Part shown: piece after piece, positions 8,151 through 14,842 of the stretch | How positions within the stretch are numbered: position 1 is the stretch's first letter | Layout: every line of letters begins with the position of its first letter | Assembly (NCBI GenBank): GCA_003605035.1 | Contig: QZKJ01000003.1 | Span: 1-34,493, forward strand | DNA: 34,493 nucleotides | Reading direction: 5' to 3' | From: Desulfurivibrio sp. | GTDB taxonomy: Bacteria; Desulfobacterota; Desulfobulbia; Desulfobulbales; SURF-16 | Position numbers and translations under genes: made by a program | Notes under the pieces: generated by a model | What the model was told of the DNA's origin: nothing | The model's input: the letters and a program-made list of their open reading frames with translations, nothing else | Database searches by the model: none

Positions 8151-8166
8151 CTTGACTTGGGTCAAG
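8151..8166. promoter_or_regulatory. CRP/FNR-family-type operator palindrome
   Basis: CTTGAC-TTGG-GTCAAG is a perfect inverted repeat with a 4-base spacer, the TTGAC-N4-GTCAA shape bound by CRP/FNR-superfamily regulators such as FNR, DNR and HcpR. It lies 17 bp before the ATG of the CheR-like gene and 125 bp upstream of the cupin ATG. It could therefore repress the former and/or activate the latter. The regulator itself is not in this window. Confidence 0.65.
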
Positions 8167-8183
8167 CAGGGGCAAAAAAAATC

Positions 8184-9017
8184 ATGAAGGACAGCGAGTG
8201 TATTGAATTCCTGCAATGGTCCCTGCCAAGGCTTGGCATGCGCTGGCCCGGCTTCCGCAAGGTGAGGCGGCAGGTCTGCCGGCGCATTAATCGCCGTATG
8301 GGCGAGCTGGGCCTGGATGGCATCGCTGCCTACCGGAACCTGCTCAAGGAGCGGAGCGGGGAGTGGCAGGAGCTTGACCGCCTGTGCCGCATCACCATCT
8401 CCCGCTTCCTGCGGGACCGGGAAGTCTACGATTTTCTGGCTGATCCGGTTTTCCCGGCCTTGGCGGCCCAGGCCCGGGCCCGGGGCGAGGCGGCGCTGCG
8501 CTGCTGGAGCGCCGGCTGCTGCGCCGGGGAAGAGCCCTATACCCTGGCCCTGCTCTGGCAGTATCTCCTTGCCCCGCAACTGGCCGGAGAGATCAGGCTC
8601 GAGATCGTCGCCACCGATGTCGACCCGGCCATGCTGGCCAGGGCCAGGGCCGGGCGCTATGGCCGCGGCAGTCTCCGGGAACTGCCCGCTGAGTGGGTGC
8701 GCGGTTCGTTTCGCCGGGAGCAGGATGACTTTGCGCTCAGCGAACCGGTGCGCAGCCGGGTGGCCTTCCTCTGTCATGACCTCAGGGCTGAGCCGCCCTT
8801 TGCCGCGCAGTTTCAGCTGATTCTCTGCCGCAACCTGGCCTTTACCTATTTTGATGCGGCCAGCCAGCTTGCTGTGCTGGCCAGGCTCTGCCGCTGTCTC
8901 CGGCCGGGCGGGGCACTGGTGATCGGCTGCCACGAAAGGCTGCCGGACCATGACTTGCCGCTGACCGTCTGGCAGCCCCATGCAAAAATCTTTCGTTATG
9001 AGCCGTCAGTAGTGTAA
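8184..9017 (+). CDS. CheR-type methyltransferase
   Basis: This 277-residue SAM-dependent methyltransferase has the CheR fold, the family that methylates glutamates of chemoreceptors. An Arg-rich helical N-domain covers about 1-70. 'RITISRFLRDREVY' (69-82) corresponds to the CheR FFRD motif. SAM motif I is 'CWSAGCCAGEEPYTLAL' (107-123). The later motifs 'ILCRNLAFTYFD' and 'LRPGGALVIG' are also CheR-typical. No chemoreceptor, CheB or CheA is encoded nearby, so it may serve a distant system or another protein. I chose the ATG at 8184, where homology begins; a GGGG 9 bases upstream is a modest ribosome binding site. Confidence 0.88.
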   Translation: MKDSECIEFLQWSLPRLGMRWPGFRKVRRQVCRRINRRMGELGLDGIAAYRNLLKERSGEWQELDRLCRITISRFLRDREVYDFLADPVFPALAAQARARGEAALRCWSAGCCAGEEPYTLALLWQYLLAPQLAGEIRLEIVATDVDPAMLARARAGRYGRGSLRELPAEWVRGSFRREQDDFALSEPVRSRVAFLCHDLRAEPPFAAQFQLILCRNLAFTYFDAASQLAVLARLCRCLRPGGALVIGCHERLPDHDLPLTVWQPHAKIFRYEPSVV

Positions 9018-9025
9018 GATGGCGA

Positions 9026-9125
9026 GTCAGACATCAGAAGTCAGAAGTCAGAAGGCAGAAAGCAGAAGACAGAAGGCGGAAGCCAGCATAAAACGTAACA
9101 AAGTCAACGAGTCTGTTCTCTGTAT
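9026..9125. repeat. Heptamer-array repeat with TAAAACG core, copy 2
   Basis: Nine heptamers run from 9026 to 9088: GTCAGAC, ATCAGAA, GTCAGAA, GTCAGAA, GGCAGAA, AGCAGAA, GACAGAA, GGCGGAA, GCCAGCA. The core CATAAAACGTAACAAAGTCAA (9087-9107) follows, then inverse-type heptamers TCTGTTC and TCTGTAT (9112-9125). It has the same architecture as the element at 6721-6805, with a longer left arm and a shorter right arm. It fills the gap between the CheR-like and TerC-family genes. Confidence 0.85.
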
Positions 9126-9162
9126 TTTACGCATGAATCTTCAACCCACACGCTGAACCGAT

Positions 9163-9897
9163 ATGGACTGGATATACGACCCGCAGGCCTGGATCGCCCT
9201 TGCCACCTTGACCGCACTGGAAATCGTCCTTGGCATCGACAATATTATTTTCATCACTATTCTGGCCGGCCGGCTGCCCGACGAGCAGCGCAGACGGGGC
9301 AGGACCATGGGCCTCATGCTGGCCATGCTGACCCGCATCGCCCTGCTGCTGTCGCTCACCTGGGTCATGAGCCTGACCTCCCCGCTGTTTACGGTGCTGA
9401 GCAAATCCATCTCCGGCCGGGATCTCATTCTGCTGGGCGGCGGGCTCTTCCTGCTCGCCAAAAGCACCCATGAGATCCACCACAACCTGGAGGGGGTGGA
9501 GGAGAAGGAGCGCCAGAGCCGGGTCACCGGGTTTGCCGGGGTGCTGATCCAGATTGCCATCATTGACATCGTCTTTTCCCTGGATTCGGTCATCACTGCC
9601 GTGGGGCTGGCCCAGCATCTGCCCATCATGATCCTGGCTATCGTCATCTCCGTGTTGGTGATGATGTTTGCCGCCGGCTCCATCGGCGACTTTGTCGAGA
9701 AACATCCGACCATCAAGATGCTGGCCTTGAGTTTCCTCATCCTGATTGGTTTCACCCTCATGGGCGAGGGTTTCGGTCTGCACATCCCCAAAGGCTATGT
9801 CTATTTTGCCATGGCCTTTTCCGTCAGCGTGGAGATGCTGAACATCAAGATGAGGGCCAAAACCGCCCAGCCGGTCAGACTGCACGGCAAGTTATGA
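9163..9897 (+). CDS. TerC-family integral membrane protein
   Basis: This 244-residue membrane protein has seven or so hydrophobic segments. The family signature 'ALEIVLGIDNIIFITIL' (residues 18-34, with E20 and D26) and its second half 'IAIIDIVFSLDSVITAVGL' carry the acidic residues conserved in TerC/Alx proteins. That family is linked to tellurite resistance and manganese export, also during insertion of metal-dependent exoproteins. The close E. coli relatives by length are YgdQ and YoaE. No clear ribosome binding site precedes the ATG. Its stop overlaps the next start by ATGA, so the DUF3108 protein is translationally coupled to it. Confidence 0.92.
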   Translation: MDWIYDPQAWIALATLTALEIVLGIDNIIFITILAGRLPDEQRRRGRTMGLMLAMLTRIALLLSLTWVMSLTSPLFTVLSKSISGRDLILLGGGLFLLAKSTHEIHHNLEGVEEKERQSRVTGFAGVLIQIAIIDIVFSLDSVITAVGLAQHLPIMILAIVISVLVMMFAAGSIGDFVEKHPTIKMLALSFLILIGFTLMGEGFGLHIPKGYVYFAMAFSVSVEMLNIKMRAKTAQPVRLHGKL

Positions 9898-10727
9898 AAA
9901 TCGGGCTCCGGCTGCTGTCGTTGGTCTTGCTGGTTCTGCTGGCGGCCGGGCCGTCCCCTGCCGCGACCTCCGGCACGGTTACGGCCCGGGATCGCTGCCC
10001 CGCTGCGGCAGCGCCTGATGCCAGACTGCTGCGCACCGCCTATGGCGGCGGGGAGTCCTTGCACTATGTGGTGAGCTGGATGGGGGTCAAGGCCGGCGAG
10101 CTACTGATGGAGGTTGTCCGGCAGGAGGAGGCGGACGAGACGTTTCAGATCAGGGTGACGGTAAAGTCAGCCGGGCTGCTGGCGGTTCTCTACCCGGTGG
10201 AGGATCATTTCACCACTACGGTCAGCGGCAGCTCCCGGCTGCCCAGACGCCATGAGATGCTGCAGAAGGAGGGCCGTCGCCAGAACACCAGGGTCACGCT
10301 GTACGACCAGGAGCGCGGCCGCATCACCTACACCAAAAACAACGATCCGCCGCAAATCTTTGCGGTGGACGGCCCGGTGCACAACGAGTTCAGTTCTTTT
10401 CTTTTTCTGCGGGTCATGGCCTTTGCCGGGGACGTGTCAACGGTGGTGCCCACCTTTGCCGACAAAAAACGCCACCCGGTGGCGGTGAGCCTGGAGGGCA
10501 GGCCGACCCTGGCAACGCTCTTCGGCCAGCGCCACACCCTGGCGGTCAAACCCCATCTGACTTTCAAGGGGCTGTACCAGAAGGTCGGCGATCCCCTCAT
10601 CTGGCTTACCGATGACCCCGCCCGCATCCCGGTAAAAATCAAGGCACGGATCGTCATCGGCTACCTGACCGCCGAGCTTGTCGAATACCGGGGGCCGTCC
10701 GGCAGTTTCACGGCCGCGGCCAGGTAG
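9894..10727 (+). CDS. DUF3108 periplasmic protein
   Basis: This 277-residue exported protein has a signal peptide (1 to about 24: Lys-Arg start, Leu-rich core, Ala-rich cleavage region). The mature part matches the DUF3108 pattern: 'GESLHYVVSWMGVKAGELLMEV' near residues 53-74, 'LYPVEDHFTT' near 100-109 and a final 'IKARIVIGYLTAELVEY'. Family members are predicted lipocalin-like or beta-rich periplasmic proteins of unknown function, often near envelope genes. The ATGA overlap with the TerC-family gene shows cotranslation and suggests a shared envelope or metal-related role, which is inference. Confidence 0.85.
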   Translation: MKIGLRLLSLVLLVLLAAGPSPAATSGTVTARDRCPAAAAPDARLLRTAYGGGESLHYVVSWMGVKAGELLMEVVRQEEADETFQIRVTVKSAGLLAVLYPVEDHFTTTVSGSSRLPRRHEMLQKEGRRQNTRVTLYDQERGRITYTKNNDPPQIFAVDGPVHNEFSSFLFLRVMAFAGDVSTVVPTFADKKRHPVAVSLEGRPTLATLFGQRHTLAVKPHLTFKGLYQKVGDPLIWLTDDPARIPVKIKARIVIGYLTAELVEYRGPSGSFTAAAR

Positions 10728-10840
10728 CGGTCCTCCTGCCACCCCGCATAATCACCCTTCGAAAAAATAGCCGATGGTAATCACAAAATAGTTTACTCCG
10801 CCACTCTGTGCCGGGGCTTTATATTAATTTCGACATAAAA

Positions 10841-11017
10841 GAGCTTTTTGCAAAATGAACATCTACTCCGATCGGTTAAAAATATCCTGTGCGGTGTCTT
10901 CCTGATGAAATCGTCCTCAACGTAGCACTGCTAAGCTTCCGGGCGATTTCACCACTCATTCTTGCCCAGAATATTTTTCTCTCGATCTCGCTACGACGTT
11001 CATTTTGCAAGAGGCTC
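10841..11017. mobile_element. 177-bp palindromic MITE-like element
   Basis: Nearly the whole segment is one imperfect palindrome centred at about 10928 (TAGCA-C-TGCTA, 10923-10933). The terminal arms GAGCTTTTTGCAAAATGAAC (10841-10860) and its inverse ending at 11017 match at 18 of 20 positions. Inner pairs include AAAAATATCCTG (10878-10889) with CAGAATATTTTT (10967-10978), and GATGAAATCGTCC (10904-10916) with GGGCGATTTCACC (10941-10953). AAAA flanks the left end and follows the right end. No coding frame is credible. Long inverted termini without a transposase fit a miniature inverted-repeat element, or a transcript that folds into a ~175-nt hairpin. Confidence 0.75.
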
Positions 11018-11029
11018 AAAATTAAGATT

Positions 11030-11340
11030 TATAAGGGCGCGAAGTCACTCTGCAAGCGCGATAAGAAGGTTGAGCAGGGCAGGGACTTAAGAGACTCGAA
11101 AAAAATCCAATTTACCATAACGCATCCCGTCTTCGGGCCACACCCCACATGGGGGCACCGAGGTCTTTGGCTGCGCCTTAATCGCAAAATTCTCACCGTT
11201 GACCTGCTACGCCTGCGGTCTTGTGCCGCGAAGCAAATACCCTTGGGGTGCTCAATCGGTGCAGCCAAATCCAACCCAAATCCGGGCGCGATCCAGGTAT
11301 ATGAGTATTTTCCGATTTCCCAAGTCTTCGTGTGTAAAAA
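11030..11340. other. Gene-less segment with nested inverted repeats
   Basis: No frame here looks like a real protein: the short frames on both strands have poor composition and no ribosome binding site. Nested inverted repeats are visible: TTTGGCTGCGCC (11166-11177) with GGTGCAGCCAAA (11258-11269), TGCTACGC (11205-11212) with GCGAAGCA (11228-11235), and an apex GCGG/CCGC (11215-11218, 11226-11229). A strong hairpin at 11341-11379 follows. This could be a structured RNA gene, a second mobile repeat or a decayed insertion; I cannot tell which. Confidence 0.4.
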
Positions 11341-11388
11341 CAAACACCGGTGAAACCAGAATGGTTCCGCCGGTGTTTGTCCCTTTTT
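11341..11388. terminator. Strong bidirectional terminator-like hairpin
   Basis: CAAACACCGG (11341-11350) pairs with CCGGTGTTTG (11370-11379), and the inner AAACCA/TGGTT adds to the stem. TCCCTTTTT follows on the + strand, and the minus strand has TTTTT after the stem. It can end the segment 11030-11340 on the + strand and the small secreted-peptide gene on the minus strand. Confidence 0.75.
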
Positions 11389-11430
11389 AAAGCGTCTTTT
11401 GGGAGTGAATGGCCGATGGTTCTGAGATCA

Positions 11431-11467
11431 GTTTGCCACGGTGTCACTCCATAAAAAAATGGCAAAC
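11431..11467 (-). repeat. Hairpin after the small secreted-peptide gene
   Basis: GTTTGCCA (11431-11438) and TGGCAAAC (11460-11467) are perfect 8-bp inverted repeats starting 4 bases beyond the stop codon of the peptide gene. The stem lacks a good T-run on the minus strand, so it may protect the mRNA 3' end rather than terminate. Confidence 0.5.
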
Positions 11468-11471
11468 AGAA

Positions 11472-11651
11472 TTAATATGAGGATCTTGTTTGCACTCGAC
11501 TGATGGTGCCTGACTGAGTTCCGGACATGGTATGGGTCTGGGTGCGCTTTTTGATCTGGGTCTTCGTGCCGTCGGCCGCGAATGCCTGTGTCCCGATCAT
11601 AGCCATACCAAGAATGCACAATATTGCTGTCAGTTTTTTGATTGACTTCAT
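11472..11651 (-). CDS. Small secreted peptide, 59 residues
   Basis: The ATG (complement of 11649-11651) is preceded by a perfect AGGAGG 6 bases away. The product has a textbook signal peptide: Met-Lys-Ser-Ile-Lys-Lys start, a hydrophobic core, and an A-F-A|A-D cleavage site at about residue 25. The mature part is about 34 residues, very rich in Thr, Gln, Ser, Lys and Arg, with repeated T-Q-x pairs (TKTQIKKRTQTHT, SGTQSGT) and no Cys. It resembles no family I know. Upstream DNA is AT-rich, with a possible TTGATA-N16-TAATTT promoter. A TGGCAC-N5-TTGA sigma-54-like sequence (complement of 11771-11786) lacks the -12 GC, so I do not rely on it. Confidence 0.75.
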   Translation of the reverse strand: MKSIKKLTAILCILGMAMIGTQAFAADGTKTQIKKRTQTHTMSGTQSGTISRVQTRSSY

Positions 11652-12192
11652 TTTTATCCTCCTAAGATAAATTGAGTTAATAAACCAATAAATTGCTTGA
11701 ATCGAAAATTCCCGAACATGTTCTGGTAAATTACAATTTCCTATTTACTTATCAATTTGCGTTGCAGATTATCAAGGAGTGTGCCACTGAAAAATAATAG
11801 AGCTTCTCTATCCGCTTAACTTGCCTATTTTTTTTGGTTTTTAACAAATATTTTTTTTTATTATCGTGGGGGAAAGGGTGATTGACAAGGAGGGAATTTC
11901 TAGTTGTCGGGACGCAAGTACTATTAATTTTTTTGCATATTACTAAAAAAAATAAACGTGCTTTTTTGCAAGGGCATCAACCGCTGTTTTGAGTTGAGCG
12001 GAAAAGTGTCATGTCTATCCTTTGCCGCTGTTCTTGCTTTACCGAAACCCGGAAGATTATGGAAACTGGCGAAACAATGATAAACAGAAAAAAATACCGG
12101 TGGGCCACGGTTTTTTCTCCGACTTTCCGTAGCGAGAGATTATATTGTTGCCTCAGCACGCAACTTACCATTGTCCCTTGAAAGGAGATCGC
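11652..12192. other. AT-rich intergenic region
   Basis: This 541-bp stretch lies between the minus-strand peptide gene and the + strand pRiA4b-type gene. It is clearly richer in A and T than its surroundings, with long T-tracts around 11827-11864. A 10-bp palindrome GAACATGTTC (11714-11723) lies 62-72 bp upstream of the peptide ATG and could be an operator. I see no gene in it. Confidence 0.45.
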
Positions 12193-12807
12193 ATGGGGAA
12201 AATAATCAAGGTTGATTTCCCGCAGAAAAATAAAAAAACAAAGAAGACCCTGCCGGATGTCTATCAGCTGAAGATCGTCCTGCTGGGGACCGATCCGGTG
12301 GTCTGGCGCAGGGTGCAGGTGCCCGGTTCCTTCTCCCTGGCCAAGTTCCATGAGGTCATCCAGCTCGCCATGGGCTGGACCAATTCCCACCTGCACCAGT
12401 TCATCATCGATAAGGAGTTGTACGGCCAGCCCTCGGAGGACGACGACTGGGCCGGGGCAAAGGTGTTTGACGAACGTAAGATCAAGCTTGGCGATCTGAA
12501 GGCCAGGATCAGAAAAAAATTCATCTACGAATATGATTTCGGCGATTCGTGGCAGCATGAGATCAAGGTGGAAAAGGTGATTGCCGCCAAGGAGACCATT
12601 CTCAAGCACCCCATTCTGCTGGCCGGCGAGCGGGCCTGCCCGCCCGAGGATGTGGGCGGCATTCCGGGCTATGAGGAGTTTCTTGCCGCCCTGAAGAACC
12701 CGGACGACGAGGGCAATGCCGAGATCATCGAATGGTACGGCGAGGAGTACGACCCGGACCATGTCGGTCTGGAGGAGATCAACAAGCTGCTGAAAAAGCT
12801 GCGCTGA
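12193..12807 (+). CDS. Plasmid pRiA4b ORF-3 family protein
   Basis: This 204-residue protein matches the pRiA4b ORF-3-like domain: 'YQLKIVLLGTDPVVWRRVQVPGSFSLAKFHEVIQLAMGWTNSHLHQF' near residues 23-70, 'YEYDFGDSWQHEIKVE' near 113-128, and 'CPPEDVGGIPGYEEFLAAL' near 151-169. The family occurs on plasmids and chromosomes and its biochemical role is not known. An N-terminal Lys-rich segment (KVDFPQKNKKTKK) precedes the domain. The ATG at 12193 has AAGGAG 6 bases upstream; an in-frame start 48 bases earlier lacks a site. It converges with the cysteine desulfurase gene. Confidence 0.9.
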   Translation: MGKIIKVDFPQKNKKTKKTLPDVYQLKIVLLGTDPVVWRRVQVPGSFSLAKFHEVIQLAMGWTNSHLHQFIIDKELYGQPSEDDDWAGAKVFDERKIKLGDLKARIRKKFIYEYDFGDSWQHEIKVEKVIAAKETILKHPILLAGERACPPEDVGGIPGYEEFLAALKNPDDEGNAEIIEWYGEEYDPDHVGLEEINKLLKKLR

Positions 12808-12832
12808 TTTTTTTACTCGCGCCTGCCCCGCT

Positions 12833-13975
12833 TCAACCCCGCAGTTTTCTGAGCGCCGCCGGGATGACTTCAAGGGCCCGGTCGATTTCGGCGGCGGTGG
12901 TCATGCGGCCGAGGCTGAAGCGCAGGGTGCCCATGGCCCACTCCGGCGCAATGCCCATGGCCTGCAGCACATGGGAGATGGCCACCTGGTCGGAGTGGCA
13001 GGCCGCTCCGGGCGAGGCCGCGATATCCAGGCCGATTTCCTCCAGGATGCGGTTGGCCGCCAGGCCCCGGAAGGCCAGGCTGAGCGTATTGGGCAGCCTC
13101 TTTTCCGGGTGGCCGTTCAGGGCCACTTCATTGCCCAGGGTCTCCCGTAATCCCTGGTGCAGCCGGTCCCGCAGACTCCGCATGCGGCTGCCCTGGTTGT
13201 CAAGATCCCTGCCGGCAATCTCACAGGCCTGGCCCAGGCCGACAATCTCCAGCACATTTTCCGTACCGGCCCGCCACCCCCGCTCCTGGCCCGCGCCGTG
13301 GCAGAATTTGGCCGGCTGCACCCCGCTGCGGATATACAGCGCGCCAACCCCCTTGGGGGCGTAAAGCTTGTGGCCGGCCACGGACAGCAGATCAACTCCC
13401 AGGGCCTGGACATCAACCTTTACCTTGCCCGGCGACTGGGCCGCATCGGTGTGCATGGTGATGCCGCGGCTGCGGGCGATGGCGCTGATCTCCTCGATGG
13501 GCTGCAGGGTGCCCACCTCGTTGTTGCTGTGCATGATGGAAATCAGGATGGTGCCCGGCCGGATGGCCTTTTTCAGTTCCATGGGATCAACCAGCCCGTG
13601 CCGGTCCACCGGCAGCAGGGTGGTCTCAAAGCCGTCATCGGCCAGGGCTCGGCAGACTTCGAGCACAGCCGGATGCTCGATGCAACTGGTGATGATGTGG
13701 TTGCCCGACTCCCGTCTGGATCGGGCAATGCCCTTGATGGCGTGGTTGTTTGACTCGGTGCCGCCGCTGGTGAAGACGATCTCGTTCGCCTCACAGTTCA
13801 GCAGACCGGCCACCTGCCGGCGGGCCTGCTCCACCGCCTGTTTCGGGGCGATGCCGTACCAGTGGGAACTGGACGGGTTGCCGAATTCCTGCTCAAGAAA
13901 CGGCCGCATGGCCGCGATCACCTCAGGGGCATGGGGGGTGGTGCCGTTGTAATCCAGATAGATCGGCTGCGCCAT
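12833..13975 (-). CDS. Cysteine desulfurase (NifS/IscS-like)
   Basis: This 380-residue PLP enzyme releases sulfur from cysteine as a persulfide for Fe-S cluster or thio-cofactor synthesis. K203 in 'VAGHKLYAPKG' is the PLP-binding lysine, and H101 ('CIEHPAV') and D177 ('HTDAAQ') are the usual cofactor contacts. C326 in 'SPGAACHSD' is the persulfide cysteine, on a short loop as in the NifS/IscS class. The start at 13975 follows GAGGAG 7 bases upstream. No IscU/NifU scaffold or regulator is adjacent, so it stands alone; the exact role (NifS, IscS or a specialised sulfur donor) is open. Confidence 0.94.
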   Translation of the reverse strand: MAQPIYLDYNGTTPHAPEVIAAMRPFLEQEFGNPSSSHWYGIAPKQAVEQARRQVAGLLNCEANEIVFTSGGTESNNHAIKGIARSRRESGNHIITSCIEHPAVLEVCRALADDGFETTLLPVDRHGLVDPMELKKAIRPGTILISIMHSNNEVGTLQPIEEISAIARSRGITMHTDAAQSPGKVKVDVQALGVDLLSVAGHKLYAPKGVGALYIRSGVQPAKFCHGAGQERGWRAGTENVLEIVGLGQACEIAGRDLDNQGSRMRSLRDRLHQGLRETLGNEVALNGHPEKRLPNTLSLAFRGLAANRILEEIGLDIAASPGAACHSDQVAISHVLQAMGIAPEWAMGTLRFSLGRMTTAAEIDRALEVIPAALRKLRG

Positions 13976-14137
13976 TTTTCGTCTCCTCACGGAAATGTTG
14001 CTTTACAAGGCAACTTCCCTGGTGCTATTATTTTTATGTGGTACATGTTTGGGATGAGAGCACATCAGGCTTCTCATTATAGCACTTCATGCTAGGCAAT
14101 CAATGCGTAAGGCAGGAGAATCAGCGAGGTAATACCC

Positions 14138-14341
14138 ATGCAGATAAGCGGAAGCAGCGGCGGGGCCGCCCTTTATGCCCTGCAGCAGGCCAAGAAGACG
14201 CCTGCGCAGATTGTCGAGCTGCTGAAAAAAACGGCCCAGGGCGACCAGCAGTCCCCTGCCCCGACCAATCCCACCGACCCGCAGGCGGCAGACGTTGCCA
14301 AAATGACCGGCAAGGGCGGCAATATCAATGTCATGGCGTAA
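14138..14341 (+). CDS. Small protein, 67 residues, unknown function
   Basis: The protein starts 'MQISGSSGGAALYALQQAKKTPAQ' and has one amphipathic helix (about 10-33, 'ALYALQQAKKTPAQIVELLKKTAQ') followed by a Pro/Thr/Gln-rich linker and a Gly-Lys tail. There is no signal peptide and no Cys. A GAGG sits 8 bases before the ATG, and a strong terminator at 14412-14457 ends the transcript, both of which support a real gene. I do not recognise a family with confidence; small motility-associated proteins can begin similarly. Confidence 0.65.
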   Translation: MQISGSSGGAALYALQQAKKTPAQIVELLKKTAQGDQQSPAPTNPTDPQAADVAKMTGKGGNINVMA

Positions 14342-14411
14342 CAGACGTTAATTTTCCTTTGCCCACCTGATCACTTCCGGGGTGACCGAACCGGCGCCCC
14401 GTCAGCATACC

Positions 14412-14457
14412 AGCGAACCACCCGGGCTTGAGCCCCTGGGTGATTCGCTTTTTTTAT
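14412..14457 (+). terminator. Rho-independent terminator
   Basis: AGCGAACCACCCGGGCT (14412-14428) pairs with AGCCCCTGGGTGATTCGCT (14431-14449) in a long stem with few mismatches. It is followed by TTTTTTTATTT. It ends the transcript of the 67-residue protein gene. Confidence 0.92.
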
Positions 14458-14649
14458 TTCCCTGCCCTCCCGTAGCAGTTTTCCCTTGCAAATTCTGTCA
14501 TTGAGAGTTTTGGTTTTTCTGAGCCATTATTCCAGTTTAGAAATATTGAATGGCCAGGGCCGCATCCCATGGCAGAAAATTTTGCCCGATTTGCCTGGGA
14601 ATTAGCAAGTTGTCAGGGCAAATTTCCCTGATAATCAGTGGTTGGGCTT

Positions 14650-14704
14650 GATTTGACCTCCTTCGTCGGAAATGGGGGTCAAATCTCGATCCTTGATTTG
14701 ACCC
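14650..14704. repeat. REP-like cluster of GATTTGACC palindromes
   Basis: GATTTGACC (14650-14658), its inverse GGTCAAATC (14677-14685) and GATTTGACC again (14695-14703) alternate. The last two form a 10-bp perfect stem GGGTCAAATC/GATTTGACCC (14676-14685, 14695-14704) with a 9-base loop. The two alternative hairpins resemble REP or BIME arrangements. No REP-associated transposase is present in the window. Confidence 0.55.
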
Positions 14705-14781
14705 TCTGTTGCTGTGCAGACAAAACAGCCACGCTGTCACAGCTTGTCATCAGCGGTAACACACATTCACCAGATTCATCT

Positions 14782-14829
14782 TTGCCGCAAAACCATATGC
14801 AGGTATAGTATGCGCATAAACAATGCGCA
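14782..14829 (+). promoter_or_regulatory. Promoter and operator of the CcdA-like gene
   Basis: TTGCCG (14782-14787) and TATAGT (14804-14809), 16 bp apart, are a plausible -35/-10 pair. Immediately downstream lies a perfect inverted repeat TGCGCAT-AAACA-ATGCGCA (14811-14829). This position over the transcription start suits autorepression by an antitoxin. GGAGG at 14834-14838 then serves the ATG at 14843. Confidence 0.7.
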
Positions 14830-14842
14830 ATATGGAGGCAAC

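Larger units (their letters stand above)
14342..14842. other. Intergenic region with terminator, REP-like palindromes and an operator
   Basis: About 500 bp hold, in order, the terminator of the 67-residue protein gene, an AT-richer stretch, a cluster of GATTTGACC/GGTCAAATC repeats and the promoter/operator of the CcdA-like gene. I see no further gene; a 67-codon minus-strand frame (14537-14740) has no ribosome binding site. Confidence 0.6.

Noticed and set aside
9026..9088. CRISPR array
   Set aside because: The 7-bp units are directly adjacent without spacers and vary in sequence; no cas gene is present.
10889..11465. Open frames on both strands in the palindromic and structured segments
   Set aside because: They cross the inverted repeats, lack ribosome binding sites and have atypical composition; no domain is recognisable.
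11771..11786. Sigma-54 promoter upstream of the secreted peptide (minus strand)
   Set aside because: The -24 TGGCAC is present but the near-invariant -12 GC is GA, so I do not list it as a feature.
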